From Cytophagales bacterium (lineage in GTDB: Bacteria; Bacteroidota; Bacteroidia; Cytophagales; Cyclobacteriaceae): a stretch of DNA of 64,000 nt. Location of the stretch: NCBI GenBank assembly GCA_020402945.1, contig JADBYQ010000003.1, positions 1-64,000 on the forward strand, written 5' to 3'. The notes below the pieces were generated by a model. It was not told the origin of the DNA. It saw only the letters and a list, made by a program, of their open reading frames with translations, and did no database searches. Positions 54,198 to 64,000 of the stretch are shown in pieces (position 1 is the stretch's first letter; each line of letters opens with the position of its first letter). Both the position numbers and the translations under genes were made by a program.

Positions 54198-55870
54198 TGA
54201 ATAAATACAGCCGCACCATCACCCAAGACCCCACGCTTCCTGCCTCGCAGGCGATGTTGTATGGAATTGGTTTGACAGAACAAGATTTAAAAAAAGGACA
54301 AGTAGGTATTGTAAGTACAGGCTACGATGGCAACACCTGCAACATGCATCTAAATGCGCTGGCGCAAGAGGTAAAAACTGCCGTATGGGCTCAGGATCTG
54401 GTGGGCTTAATCTTTCATACCATTGGGGTGAGTGACGGAATTGCCAACGGAACTGAAGGCATGCGCTACTCATTAGTCAGCCGAGAAGTAATCGCAGATT
54501 CTATTGAGACCGTTTGTGGTGCACAACATTACGATGGAGTCATTGCTGTTGTGGGTTGCGATAAAAATATGCCGGGCTCAGTCATGGCCATGGGTAGATT
54601 AAATCGCCCGTCTATAATGGTGTACGGTGGTACAATTGCTGGTGGCCACTATAAAGGAAAGGAATTAAATATCATTTCTTCATTTGAAGCCCTTGGCGAA
54701 AAAATGCAAGGCAAACTCTCGGAGGACGATTACAAAGGTATTATCCAAAATTCTTGTCCTGGTGCAGGAGCATGTGGTGGTATGTATACAGCCAATACAA
54801 TGGCCTCGGCTATTGAAGCACTGGGCATGGCACTGCCGTATTCATCTTCGAATCCTGCATTAAGCAAAGAAAAGTCGGCAGAATGTATAGAAGCAGGCAG
54901 GGCTATCCGAATTCTTCTTGAAAAAGATTTGAAGCCACGCGACATCATGACGTTTAAAGCATTTGAAAATGCGATCACAATAGTAATGGCGTTAGGCGGA
55001 TCAACCAATGCGGTGTTGCATTTAATTGCCATGGCAAAATGTGTTGGCATCAAGATCACGCAAGAAGATTTTCAACGTATTTCTGACAAAACTCCGCTGA
55101 TTGCAGATTTAAAACCGAGCGGAAAATATTTAATGGAAGCATTGCACAAAATCGGTGGTGTGCCTTCGGTGATAAAATATTTGATTCAAAAAGGAATCAT
55201 GCATGGTGGCTGCATCACGGTAACTGGAAAGACCCTTGCTGAAAATGTTGCTAACGCCAATGATCTTGATTTCGAAAAGCAGGATGTGATTGTTCCATTG
55301 GAAAAACCTTTAAAAGCAACGGGGCACATCCAAATTTTGTATGGCAATCTTGCTGAAAAAGGATCTGTTGCAAAAATTACTGGCAAGGAAGGAGAAAGAT
55401 TTAAAGGAACTGCACGTGTGTTTAATGGTGAGTTTGATGTGGTGGATGGAGTGAGAACAGGTAAAATAAAAGAAGGTGACGTAGTGGTCATTCGCAATGT
55501 GGGGCCGAAGGGAGCACCGGGCATGCCAGAGATGCTGAAACCAACAAGTCTGATCATGGGATCTGGCCTAGGTAAATCTGTTGCCTTGATTACCGATGGA
55601 AGATTTTCGGGAGGTTCGCACGGTTTTGTCATTGGACACATTACTCCTGAGTCTTTTGATGGAGGGTTGATCGGTTTAGTGGAAGATGGAGATTGGATTG
55701 AGATAGATATCAAAAAGCATCAAATCAATTTATTAGTCGATGACAAAACAATTGCGATCAGACGGTCGCATCACAAAGCTCCAGCACTTCGCGTGACGAG
55801 TGGTGTGCTCTATAAATATGCGAAACAAGTAAAAACAGCTGCTGATGGATGCGTTACTGACGAAGACTAA
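54197..55870 (+). CDS. ilvD: dihydroxy-acid dehydratase
   Basis: ORF 54173..55870; ATG 54197 chosen because codons before it are heptad repeat; [33 protein letters not shown]. Confidence 0.96.
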   Translation: MNKYSRTITQDPTLPASQAMLYGIGLTEQDLKKGQVGIVSTGYDGNTCNMHLNALAQEVKTAVWAQDLVGLIFHTIGVSDGIANGTEGMRYSLVSREVIADSIETVCGAQHYDGVIAVVGCDKNMPGSVMAMGRLNRPSIMVYGGTIAGGHYKGKELNIISSFEALGEKMQGKLSEDDYKGIIQNSCPGAGACGGMYTANTMASAIEALGMALPYSSSNPALSKEKSAECIEAGRAIRILLEKDLKPRDIMTFKAFENAITIVMALGGSTNAVLHLIAMAKCVGIKITQEDFQRISDKTPLIADLKPSGKYLMEALHKIGGVPSVIKYLIQKGIMHGGCITVTGKTLAENVANANDLDFEKQDVIVPLEKPLKATGHIQILYGNLAEKGSVAKITGKEGERFKGTARVFNGEFDVVDGVRTGKIKEGDVVVIRNVGPKGAPGMPEMLKPTSLIMGSGLGKSVALITDGRFSGGSHGFVIGHITPESFDGGLIGLVEDGDWIEIDIKKHQINLLVDDKTIAIRRSHHKAPALRVTSGVLYKYAKQVKTAADGCVTDED

Positions 55871-57599
55871 GGAGAGAGAAGTAGCGAAACCTACTAAAGA
55901 GATCAAAGGCGCTGAAATTCTTTTGCGCTGTCTGGTGGCGGAAGGAGTAGACGTTATGTTCGGTTATCCAGGTGGAGCAATCATGCCGGTGTATGACGCA
56001 CTGTATGATTATGCTGATCAGTTAAATCACATTTTAGTTAGGCACGAACAAGGCGCTATTCATGCCGCACAGGGATATGCGCGTGTGTCTGGTAAAGTTG
56101 GTGTAGCACTTGCAACTTCTGGTCCAGGTGCCACTAATTTAATTACGGGTTTAGCAGATGCATTGATTGACTCAACACCTGTTGTGTGTATTACCGGACA
56201 AGTTTTCGCGCACCTTTTGGGCACAGATGCATTTCAGGAAATAGACGTTATAAACACAACCATCCCAGTTACAAAATGGAATGTGCAAGTAACAGAAGCA
56301 AAAGATATTGCCCCTGCGATTGCCAAAGCATTTTACATTGCAAAAACAGGAAGACCAGGACCTGTGCTGGTTGACATCACCAAGAACGCTCAGAACGAAC
56401 TGTTTGCTGAGGAGAAATATGAGCAATGTAATTTTGTTAGAACCTATAAGCCAAAACCTGCCCTGCAATCAACACAGATAGAGTCGGCAGCCACGTTGAT
56501 CAACAAAGCGAAGCGACCTTATATTTTGGCCGGCCAAGGCGTATTGCTTTCGGGTGCAACAAAAGAACTGATTGCCTTTTCTGAAAAAACCGGAATACCC
56601 GTTGCCTCTACTTTGTTGGGACTAGGCGCTTTCCCACAAGATCATCCAAACTATGTTGGCTACTTGGGGATGCATGGCAACTATGGTCCCAATGTAAATA
56701 CCAATGAATGTGATGTCTTGATTGGATTGGGAATGCGCTTTGATGATCGTGTTACCGGCAATGTGAGCAAGTACGCTAAACAAGCGAAGATTATTCATAT
56801 TGATATTGACAAAGCGGAGATTAATAAAATCATAAAGACAGATGCATTTATATTGGCCGATGCCAAAGAAGCTTTGTCAGCATTGATTGAAAAATGTGAA
56901 GAGAAGAAACAAACAGAGTGGATTTCTACTTTTCATGCAATGGACACAATAGAATATGAAAAAGTCATCAAGAATGAGTTCGCTCCGACATGCAATGAAT
57001 TGATGATGGCAGAAGTGATTAACTGTTTATCTAAGAAAACAAACGGAGAAGCAATTGTGGTGACTGATGTTGGCCAGCATCAAATGGTAACTTCTCGCTA
57101 TTATAAATTCAAGAATCCACGCACCAATGTAACATCAGGCGGAGCAGGCACAATGGGTTTTGCTCTTCCCGCGGCCATGGGTGCAAAACTAGCAATGCCA
57201 CACAAGCAAGTAGTAGCCGTGATTGGTGATGGCGGCTATCAGATGACCGTACAAGAATTAGGAACGATCATGCAGTATAAAATTCCTGTAAAGATTTTAG
57301 TGCTGAATAACAATTTTCTGGGTATGGTGCGCCAATGGCAACAGTTGTTTCACGCTAAAAGATATTCGTTCACAGAAATGGATAACCCGGATTTTATTAA
57401 GATCGCTGAAGCTTACAACATCACTGCAAGGAAAGTGAGTAAAAGGGAAGAACTGGAAGCCGCCATAGAAGAAATGCTGGATTCGAAGACTTCTTATTTT
57501 TTAGAAGCAGTAGTTGGAAAAGAGGACAATGTGTTTCCAATGGTACCTGCTGGTGCAGGGGTAGGAGATGTGATTTTGGAAGTACCGAGCAAGACATGA
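55845..57599 (+). CDS. ilvB: acetolactate synthase large subunit
   Basis: [32 protein letters not shown]; overlaps ilvD end. Confidence 0.96.
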   Translation: MDALLTKTKEREVAKPTKEIKGAEILLRCLVAEGVDVMFGYPGGAIMPVYDALYDYADQLNHILVRHEQGAIHAAQGYARVSGKVGVALATSGPGATNLITGLADALIDSTPVVCITGQVFAHLLGTDAFQEIDVINTTIPVTKWNVQVTEAKDIAPAIAKAFYIAKTGRPGPVLVDITKNAQNELFAEEKYEQCNFVRTYKPKPALQSTQIESAATLINKAKRPYILAGQGVLLSGATKELIAFSEKTGIPVASTLLGLGAFPQDHPNYVGYLGMHGNYGPNVNTNECDVLIGLGMRFDDRVTGNVSKYAKQAKIIHIDIDKAEINKIIKTDAFILADAKEALSALIEKCEEKKQTEWISTFHAMDTIEYEKVIKNEFAPTCNELMMAEVINCLSKKTNGEAIVVTDVGQHQMVTSRYYKFKNPRTNVTSGGAGTMGFALPAAMGAKLAMPHKQVVAVIGDGGYQMTVQELGTIMQYKIPVKILVLNNNFLGMVRQWQQLFHAKRYSFTEMDNPDFIKIAEAYNITARKVSKREELEAAIEEMLDSKTSYFLEAVVGKEDNVFPMVPAGAGVGDVILEVPSKT

Positions 57600-57645
57600 G
57601 AAGTGAGATATGAGCCGTGAGAAGTCTCACATCTCAAATCTAGGT
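57597..57645. repeat. heptad array: TGAGAAG TGAGATA TGAGCCG TGAGAAG TCTCACA TCTCAAA TCTAGGT
   Basis: Seven consecutive 7-nt units, second half complementary. Confidence 0.85.
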
Positions 57646-57658
57646 ACTCAATACAAGT

Positions 57659-57955
57659 ATGATTATGAAACAAGATTTTACATTAGAAGTAGCGGCCGAT
57701 AATAATTTTTCTGTATTGAACAGGATCATTAATATCCTCAACCGTAGACGAGTGCGCATTAAGAAACTGATGGCGCACGAGAATGAAAATGATTTTCGTA
57801 AAGGAGGCGTGATTATGCTACTACATACTACTCCCGATATGATAGAGAAGGTTTCTACTCAACTGGAGAAATTAATTGAAGTAGAGATGGTGCGTTCGCA
57901 AGAGGGAAGTCAGGTCTATTTTGAGTTAAGTGAACGCATCGTGGATATAGACTGA
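57659..57955 (+). CDS. ilvN: acetolactate synthase small subunit (short, ACT domain)
   Basis: ACT-type FSVLNRIINILNRRRVRIKKL; position after ilvB. Confidence 0.85.
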   Translation: MIMKQDFTLEVAADNNFSVLNRIINILNRRRVRIKKLMAHENENDFRKGGVIMLLHTTPDMIEKVSTQLEKLIEVEMVRSQEGSQVYFELSERIVDID

Positions 57956-57960
57956 GAATG

Positions 57961-58044
57961 GTCGTTCGTTGTTGGTTATTCGTTGTTCGCACTCTGCGTA
58001 ATATCAGCAAACAACGAATAACTAACAACGAATAACTAACAACG
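57961..58044. repeat. inverted heptad arrays between ilvN and ilvC
   Basis: GTCGTTC GTTGTTG GTTATTC GTTGTTC ... AACAACG AATAACT AACAACG AATAACT AACAACG. Confidence 0.88.
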
Positions 58045-58072
58045 ATTTATAAACAACTAAAAACAAGTAAAA

Positions 58073-59143
58073 ATGGCAAAGATTAATTTCGGAGGCACCG
58101 TAGAAGAAGTAGTAACACGCGAGGAATTTCCAATGGAAAAAGCGCTGGCACTTTTAAAAAATGAAACAATCGCAATCATTGGATATGGTGTGCAAGGCCC
58201 TGCGCAAGCATTGAACTTACGCGACAATGGGTTCAACGTCATTGTTGGGCAGCGTAAAGGTTCCAAAACATGGGACAAAGCCGTGAGCCATGGTTGGATT
58301 CCCGGTGAAACACTATTTGACATCAACGAGGCAGCCGAGCGCGGCACCATCATTCAATTTTTGTTATCCGATGCAGGGCAAATTGCTGCATGGCCAACGC
58401 TGAAGCCATTTCTAACCACAGGTAAGACTCTATATTTTTCTCACGGATTTGGCATTACGTTTAAAGAGCAAACGGGTATAGTTCCTCCTGCTGACGTGGA
58501 TGTTATTTTGGCGGCACCAAAAGGATCTGGCACTTCGGTGCGTAGATTATTTTTGCAAGGCAAAGGCATCAATGCGAGTTATGCTGTATTTCAAGATGCA
58601 ACGGGAAAGGCAACTGATAAAGCGATTGCATTAGGTATAGGCGTTGGCGCAGGTTATCTATTTGAAACAGATTTCAAAAAGGAAGTTTACTCAGATCTTA
58701 CAGGAGAGCGTGGAACTTTGATGGGTGCCATCGCAGGAATTTTTGAAGCTCAATATGAAGTGTTGCGCTCAAAAGGTCATACACCTTCAGAAGCTTTCAA
58801 TGAAACGGTAGAGGAGTTGACACAAAGTTTAATGCCTTTAGTTGCCGAAAATGGGATGGACTGGATGTATGCCAATTGTTCAACAACTGCACAGCGAGGT
58901 GCATTGGATTGGAAGAAAAAATTCAAAGCAGCTACACTTCCGGTTTTCAAAGAGTTGTATGAAAGCGTAGCGAGTGGAGCAGAAGCAAAACGCACGATCG
59001 ACACTTGCAGCAAACCTGACTATCGCGAGAAGCTCGCAGAAGAATTGAAGGAAGTTCGTGAAAGTGAACTGTGGCAAGCGGGTGCGGCAGTACGTGCCTT
59101 GCGACCAGAGAAAAATAAAGTAGAAGCGAGCATGATTAACTAA
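58073..59143 (+). CDS. ilvC: ketol-acid reductoisomerase
   Basis: IAIIGYGVQGPAQALNLRDNG; full length. Confidence 0.96.
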   Translation: MAKINFGGTVEEVVTREEFPMEKALALLKNETIAIIGYGVQGPAQALNLRDNGFNVIVGQRKGSKTWDKAVSHGWIPGETLFDINEAAERGTIIQFLLSDAGQIAAWPTLKPFLTTGKTLYFSHGFGITFKEQTGIVPPADVDVILAAPKGSGTSVRRLFLQGKGINASYAVFQDATGKATDKAIALGIGVGAGYLFETDFKKEVYSDLTGERGTLMGAIAGIFEAQYEVLRSKGHTPSEAFNETVEELTQSLMPLVAENGMDWMYANCSTTAQRGALDWKKKFKAATLPVFKELYESVASGAEAKRTIDTCSKPDYREKLAEELKEVRESELWQAGAAVRALRPEKNKVEASMIN

Positions 59144-59146
59144 AAT

Positions 59147-59226
59147 GGTTGTTCGTAAGTCGTTGTTGGTTAATCGGTACCGAGCACTTCGAATAACCAA
59201 CAACGATCAACGATCAACGAATAACC
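59147..59226. repeat. inverted heptad arrays between ilvC and ilvA
   Basis: GGTTGTT CGTAAGT CGTTGTT GGTTAAT ... AATAACC AACAACG ATCAACG ATCAACG AATAACC. Confidence 0.88.
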
Positions 59227-59227
59227 A

Positions 59228-60478
59228 ATGACTTCAGTTTTAAATCAACAAATCGACATCAACCGCGCGCACCTCGTTCTCAAAAACGTAGTGCTCAAAA
59301 CTCCCTTGCAGTTTCACCGCAAATTGTCAGAGAAATTTGGCTGCGAAGTGTATTTGAAGCGCGAAGATTTGCAGGTGGTTCGTTCCTACAAAATTCGGGG
59401 AGCCTATAATTTGATTCAAAGCTTGAGCGAGGCGGAGCGGCAACGAGGTGTTGTTTGCGCCAGTGCTGGCAATCACGCGCAAGGAGTTGCCTTCTCCTGT
59501 AAACTCCTTAACATCAAAGGTGTGATTTACATGCCGGCCATCACGCCTAAGCAAAAAATCAATCAGGTGAAAATGTTTGGTGGTAGCAATATTGAAATTG
59601 TATTGGTGGGAGATACGTTCGATGATTGCCAGGCTCACGCTTTGGAATTTACCAGACAAAATAACAGTGTCTTCATACCACCGTTCGATCATGAAAAGGT
59701 AATTGAGGGACAGGGAACTGTCGCAAAAGAAATTTTAGAGGAACAATCCAATATAGATTATGTATTTGTCCCCGTGGGTGGTGGTGGTTTATCCGCAGGT
59801 ATGGGCAGTTATTTTGCGACCTACGCTCCTCAAATAAAAATGATTGGGGTAGAGCCTCAGGGCGCACCGTCTATGAAAGAGGCCTTGGAAGCGGGCAAGC
59901 CGGTAATCTTAGTTTCTATTCAACGATTTGTTGACGGTGCCTCGGTAAAACGAGTAGGTGACCGCAATTTTGAGATTTGTAAAGACGCATTGGCAGACGT
60001 GTTGCTGGTACCGGAGGGAAAAGTGAGTTCCACTATTCTTCAACTCTACAATGAAGATGCTATTGTTGCGGAACCAGCGGGAGCGTTGTCCATCGCAGCC
60101 TTAGATCAATACGCAGATAAAATCAAAGGAAAAAAAGTAGTCTGCATTCTAAGTGGGGGCAATAACGACATCGACCGAATGCAGGAGATTAAGGAGCGAT
60201 CACTACTCTATGAAGGTTTGAAGCATTATTTTATCGTGCGCTTTGCACAGCGCCCGGGCGCATTGAAAGAATTTGTCAATCATATCCTCGGCCCAAACGA
60301 TGACATTGTACGATTTGAGTTCATTCAAAAACATAACAAAGAAACGGGCCCAGCCTTAATTGGAATTGAAGTGAAATCTAAAGAAGATTTTGATTTTCTG
60401 ATTGAGAGGATGAACAGCCACAAACTGAACTATACACTCGTCAATCAGAACGAGAACCTGTTCGAGTATTTGGTGTAG
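59228..60478 (+). CDS. ilvA: threonine dehydratase
   Basis: LKREDLQVVRSYKIRGAYNLI; SAGNHAQGVA; C-terminal regulatory domain. Confidence 0.94.
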   Translation: MTSVLNQQIDINRAHLVLKNVVLKTPLQFHRKLSEKFGCEVYLKREDLQVVRSYKIRGAYNLIQSLSEAERQRGVVCASAGNHAQGVAFSCKLLNIKGVIYMPAITPKQKINQVKMFGGSNIEIVLVGDTFDDCQAHALEFTRQNNSVFIPPFDHEKVIEGQGTVAKEILEEQSNIDYVFVPVGGGGLSAGMGSYFATYAPQIKMIGVEPQGAPSMKEALEAGKPVILVSIQRFVDGASVKRVGDRNFEICKDALADVLLVPEGKVSSTILQLYNEDAIVAEPAGALSIAALDQYADKIKGKKVVCILSGGNNDIDRMQEIKERSLLYEGLKHYFIVRFAQRPGALKEFVNHILGPNDDIVRFEFIQKHNKETGPALIGIEVKSKEDFDFLIERMNSHKLNYTLVNQNENLFEYLV

Positions 60479-60537
60479 AAGAGTCTGCTTCAAATGTCTT
60501 CCTAATTGCATATCTTGGGGTTCTAATTCTTCTAGAT

Positions 60538-61761
60538 ATGAAACTCTTTCGAAAGATTCTCCTTGGTTTTGCAGCACTAGTTGGGTTAGCTGCCATCATC
60601 ATTCTTTTGTTCTATCGGCAAGAAACCTATCAGCTATATAAGGTCCTTACCTTTTTCGATAAAGGTAACATCTCTGAAAACTTTCGAGGAGTAAAAAATA
60701 TCTTTCCTACTACTACTGTCCCCAAGCCAGATCGCTCTGATATTTTTCCAATGAGCTCAAAGCCTTATTCATTGCCTACTTCCTTTCAGGTCAATGACTC
60801 AACTGTAGATACCAATGCATTTCTTGATTTTACGCTGACGGATGCTTTGATTGTCATTCAAAACGACACAGTTCGTTACGAATCTTATTCCAATGGATTC
60901 AAAGTTGACGATCATCATATTTCCTGGTCCATGTCTAAGTCGGTGGTTTCTGCTTTGCTAGGAATTGCCATTGGCGAAGGAAAGATAAAAAGTATTGAGC
61001 AAACGGTAACGGATTACCTACCTGATTTTGCAGGAACTGGTTACGATAAGGTGCGAATTAAAGATCTACTTCAAATGTCTTCGGGCGTTGGCTTCAATGA
61101 AGATTATGGCGATTTCAATTCTGATATCAATCTAATGGGAAGGTACTTTGCATTGGGCATGCCGATGGCCGATTTTGCAAAAACATTAAAGAGAGAACGT
61201 GAACCTGGCACCTATAATCACTATGTTAGTATCGATACGCAGGTGCTAGGAATGATACTGACGAAAGCCACAGGTCAATCAATAACTCAGTATATGAACG
61301 AAAAGCTATGGTCGCAAATTGGTTCCGAAGCTGAAGCGTTTTGGATAGTTGATAAATCAGGGATGGAGTTCGCCTTAGGTGGCTTGAACGCCACTGCAAG
61401 AGACTATGCAAAGTTGGGACAGTTATTTCTTGACACCGGCAAATGGCAGGGCCGGCAAATTGTTCCCAGAGAGTGGGTGTTAGCATCCATTACTCCAGAT
61501 GCACCTCACGTGATGCCAGGAAAAAGAGCCAATGCAGAACTTGCTGATGGATATGGCTTTCAATGGTGGATCCCAGAGGGAAGCAAGGGTGAATTTGATG
61601 CACAGGGTATTTACGATCAATTTATTTACATAGACCCAAAATCAAAAATGGTGATTGTGAAACTTTCGTCTAACTACCATTTTAAAAATGACAAGAAACG
61701 CATCTTTCATGAACTGGAGATCGCTTTGTTTAGAAAAATTGTTGAGGAAGCTTCTCAATAA
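60538..61761 (+). CDS. serine hydrolase, beta-lactamase family (class C-like)
   Basis: SWSMSKSVVSALLGIAI (SxxK), YNHYVSIDTQVLG. Confidence 0.87.
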   Translation: MKLFRKILLGFAALVGLAAIIILLFYRQETYQLYKVLTFFDKGNISENFRGVKNIFPTTTVPKPDRSDIFPMSSKPYSLPTSFQVNDSTVDTNAFLDFTLTDALIVIQNDTVRYESYSNGFKVDDHHISWSMSKSVVSALLGIAIGEGKIKSIEQTVTDYLPDFAGTGYDKVRIKDLLQMSSGVGFNEDYGDFNSDINLMGRYFALGMPMADFAKTLKREREPGTYNHYVSIDTQVLGMILTKATGQSITQYMNEKLWSQIGSEAEAFWIVDKSGMEFALGGLNATARDYAKLGQLFLDTGKWQGRQIVPREWVLASITPDAPHVMPGKRANAELADGYGFQWWIPEGSKGEFDAQGIYDQFIYIDPKSKMVIVKLSSNYHFKNDKKRIFHELEIALFRKIVEEASQ

Positions 61762-61870
61762 TTTTATACCAGCCGCTTTCCGAAGCGGTAAATCGATTGC
61801 GCAATTTTTTAATATAGATCGCTCAATCCATTAGTGAATTTGCTCTATCTTAGAGCAGATTACGAAAACT

Positions 61871-62644
61871 ATGGCACAAGGATTATTAATTGATATGGAC
61901 GGGGTAATTTATAGCGGTGATGCTTTAATCCCCGGTGCAGATAAATTTATCGCTAGACTGCTGGAGCAAAAGATTCCATTCATGTTCATGACGAACAACA
62001 GCCAGCGCACCCGTGTAGATGCAGTACGCAAATTAGAGAAGTTGGGAATTAAAGTGAGCGAAGATCACGTTTACACCAGCGCGATGGCAACCGGAAAATT
62101 TTTAGCCAGTCAAATCCCCGGTGGCACCGCCTATGTCTTGGGTGAGGGTGGATTGATTTCCAGCTTACATGAAAATGGTATTACGTTAGTAAATTCCGAC
62201 CCGGACTTTGTCGTGTTGGGAGAAGGTAGAAACTTTACGTTGGAAATGGTGCAGAAAGCAGTTGACATGGTTTTGGCTGGAGCAAAATTCGTGATCACCA
62301 ATCGCGATCCATCGCCCAAGAAGAAGGGCTGGGACAATTTAGGTATTGCTGCTACGAGCGCGATGATTGAAGAAGCTACGGGCGTAAGAGCATTTGTAGT
62401 AGGTAAACCTAGTCCTGTAATGATGCGCTCAGCCCGCAAAGCCCTCGGATTGGAAACAGCCGAGACTACTATTATTGGCGACACCATGGATACTGATATT
62501 CGCGGTGGTGTGCAGATGGGTTACAAAACGATTTTAGTGCTAAGTGGCATTACAAAACGCGATACTCTTTCTCGCTATGCCTATAAACCGGATCTGGTGA
62601 TCGATTCAGTCAACGAATTGAATTTGCCGTTGACTTGGTGGTAA
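61871..62644 (+). CDS. HAD-IIA family hydrolase (NagD-like)
   Basis: LLIDMDGVIYSGDALIPGA; FMTNNSQRT; IIGDTMDTDIRGG. Confidence 0.9.
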   Translation: MAQGLLIDMDGVIYSGDALIPGADKFIARLLEQKIPFMFMTNNSQRTRVDAVRKLEKLGIKVSEDHVYTSAMATGKFLASQIPGGTAYVLGEGGLISSLHENGITLVNSDPDFVVLGEGRNFTLEMVQKAVDMVLAGAKFVITNRDPSPKKKGWDNLGIAATSAMIEEATGVRAFVVGKPSPVMMRSARKALGLETAETTIIGDTMDTDIRGGVQMGYKTILVLSGITKRDTLSRYAYKPDLVIDSVNELNLPLTWW

Positions 62645-62687
62645 AAATTGGATTCAAAAAAATTGTATAAATAAAAACAAACAAAAT

Positions 62688-63098
62688 ATGAAACGCACAG
62701 CATCCGCACACTGGGAAGGAGATTTGAAAACGGGAAAGGGAAGCGTCTCCTCACAAAGTACTGTACTAAACAATACGCAGTATTCCTTCAAAACCCGATT
62801 TGAAGATGGAGTTGGCACCAACCCAGAAGAATTGCTAGCTGCAGCACATGCGGGTTGCTTTACCATGGCCGTGAGCGCAGTACTTACACAAGCGGGTACT
62901 CCCCCAACCTCACTGGATACTGTAGCGACATTAAATATGGAAGGACTAGATATCACCGGCATTCATCTTTCCATCCAAGGAAAAGTACCAAGTATTACTT
63001 CGGAAAAGTTTGTTGAAGTGACTAAAGGCGCAGAGAAAAATTGTATCATATCCAAAGCATTGAAAGTCACCATCACATCGGAATCGCTGTTGACGTAA
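62688..63098 (+). CDS. OsmC/Ohr family protein
   Basis: GTNPEELLAAAHAGCFTMAVSAVLTQAG. Confidence 0.9.
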   Translation: MKRTASAHWEGDLKTGKGSVSSQSTVLNNTQYSFKTRFEDGVGTNPEELLAAAHAGCFTMAVSAVLTQAGTPPTSLDTVATLNMEGLDITGIHLSIQGKVPSITSEKFVEVTKGAEKNCIISKALKVTITSESLLT

Positions 63099-63199
63099 TC
63101 ATCAACTAACACTCGTAAGCGAGTAAATTTTTCTGCTGATTTGAATTACAAGTCGTAGAAAAATTCTCATCTTCGTAACGATAATTTAATATCAAATCA

Positions 63200-63235
63200 A
63201 TCGCCCCGTTAATCATGAAAATGATGACGGGGCGA
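63200..63235 (+). terminator. terminator-like hairpin upstream of leuC
   Basis: AATCGCCCCGT...ACGGGGCGATT followed by GCATTTTAAA; resembles ilv attenuator terminator. Confidence 0.55.
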
Positions 63236-63283
63236 TTGCATTTTAAAGGCATTACGCCAAACTAACAGTTGTTGAATAGAGAA

Positions 63284-64000
63284 ATGAGCCAGTTAAAACC
63301 GAAAACAATTTTTGAAAAGATTTGGGACAGCCATGTGGTGAAACGAGCGGAAGGCTACCCCGATGCACTGTTTATCGATCGCCATTTTATACATGAGGTA
63401 ACTAGTCCTCAAGCTTTTGACGGCTTGAAAAAACGGGGCATACAAGTTTTCAATACTTCGCGCACAACAGCCACAGCCGATCATAACGTGCCTACTAAGG
63501 ATCAGCATCTTCCAATTAAAGAAGCATTGTCGAGACATCAGGTAGAAACGCTTCGCAAAAATTGTAAAGAGTTTGGCGTTGAATTGTATGATTTAGGTCA
63601 TGCCTACCAGGGCATTGTTCACATCATCGGACCGGAGTTAGGATTAACACAACCTGGTATGACCATCGTGTGCGGAGATAGCCACACCTCCACACACGGA
63701 GCGTTTGGAAATATTGCCTTTGGAATTGGTACCAGCGAAGTAGAACAGGTTTTGGCCACTCAATGTATTTTGCAATACAAGCCCAAGACGATGAAGATCG
63801 AAATCAATGGCAAATTAGGTAAGGGTGTGGTGAGCAAGGATATTATTTTATACATCATCTCAAAAATATCAGCCAGTGGTGCCACTGGCTTTTTTGTGGA
63901 ATATGCCGGACAAACAATCACAAATCTTTCCATGGAAGCACGCATGACGATTTGCAACATGAGTATTGAGATGGGCGCACGTGGTGGATTAATTGCTCCA
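63284..64000 (+). CDS. leuC: 3-isopropylmalate dehydratase large subunit (runs off window end)
   Basis: [13 protein letters not shown]...[19 protein letters not shown]...[14 protein letters not shown]; truncated by window. Confidence 0.95.
   Translation, partial: MSQLKPKTIFEKIWDSHVVKRAEGYPDALFIDRHFIHEVTSPQAFDGLKKRGIQVFNTSRTTATADHNVPTKDQHLPIKEALSRHQVETLRKNCKEFGVELYDLGHAYQGIVHIIGPELGLTQPGMTIVCGDSHTSTHGAFGNIAFGIGTSEVEQVLATQCILQYKPKTMKIEINGKLGKGVVSKDIILYIISKISASGATGFFVEYAGQTITNLSMEARMTICNMSIEMGARGGLIAP

Noticed and set aside
57961-58044. Possible CRISPR array or minisatellite
   Set aside because: Units are 7 nt and contiguous, with no spacers of about 30 nt, no leader and no cas genes; treated as heptad spacer instead.
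63214-63264. Short ORF MKMMTGRLHFKGITPN as a leuC leader peptide
   Set aside because: No Leu/Val/Ile enrichment, and its start lies inside the terminator loop.

Overview
The window looks like a Bacteroidota (Cytophagales-like) chromosome. The basis is protein similarity recognised by eye, a TAnnTTTG-type -7 box and a T9SS type-B C-terminal domain. Main content: (i) an aromatic amino acid operon on the minus strand (pheA, aminotransferase, tyrA, DAHP synthase/chorismate mutase, 8991->4805) with a Phe/Tyr-rich leader peptide and attenuator upstream; (ii) the str / rpoBC / L10 / secE-nusG / tuf translation and transcription block (10778-28476) with tRNA-Trp, -Thr, -Gly and -Tyr; (iii) DUF721-recF, pdhA, prfC, an RluA-type pseudouridine synthase and atpDC; (iv) a ~5.3 kb integrated island (about 40410-45682) in the 3' end of tRNA-Lys, carrying a tyrosine integrase, an excisionase-like HTH, a P27-like small terminase and HicBA; (v) a T9SS type-B sorted protein, rlmD and a decayed aminotransferase; (vi) the ilv operon (ilvE-D-B-N-C-A, then three other genes and leuC running off the end) with a Leu/Val/Ile-rich leader and attenuator. 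The most unusual signal is a set of intercistronic spacers built from 7-nt-phased (in one case 8-nt-phased) reiterated words. The word differs from locus to locus but the phase is strict. Several spacers carry the words as inverted arms that could form hairpins. They sit inside the aro, rpo, tRNA, atp and ilv transcription units. No searches were run; family names are from pattern recognition of the translated ORFs.
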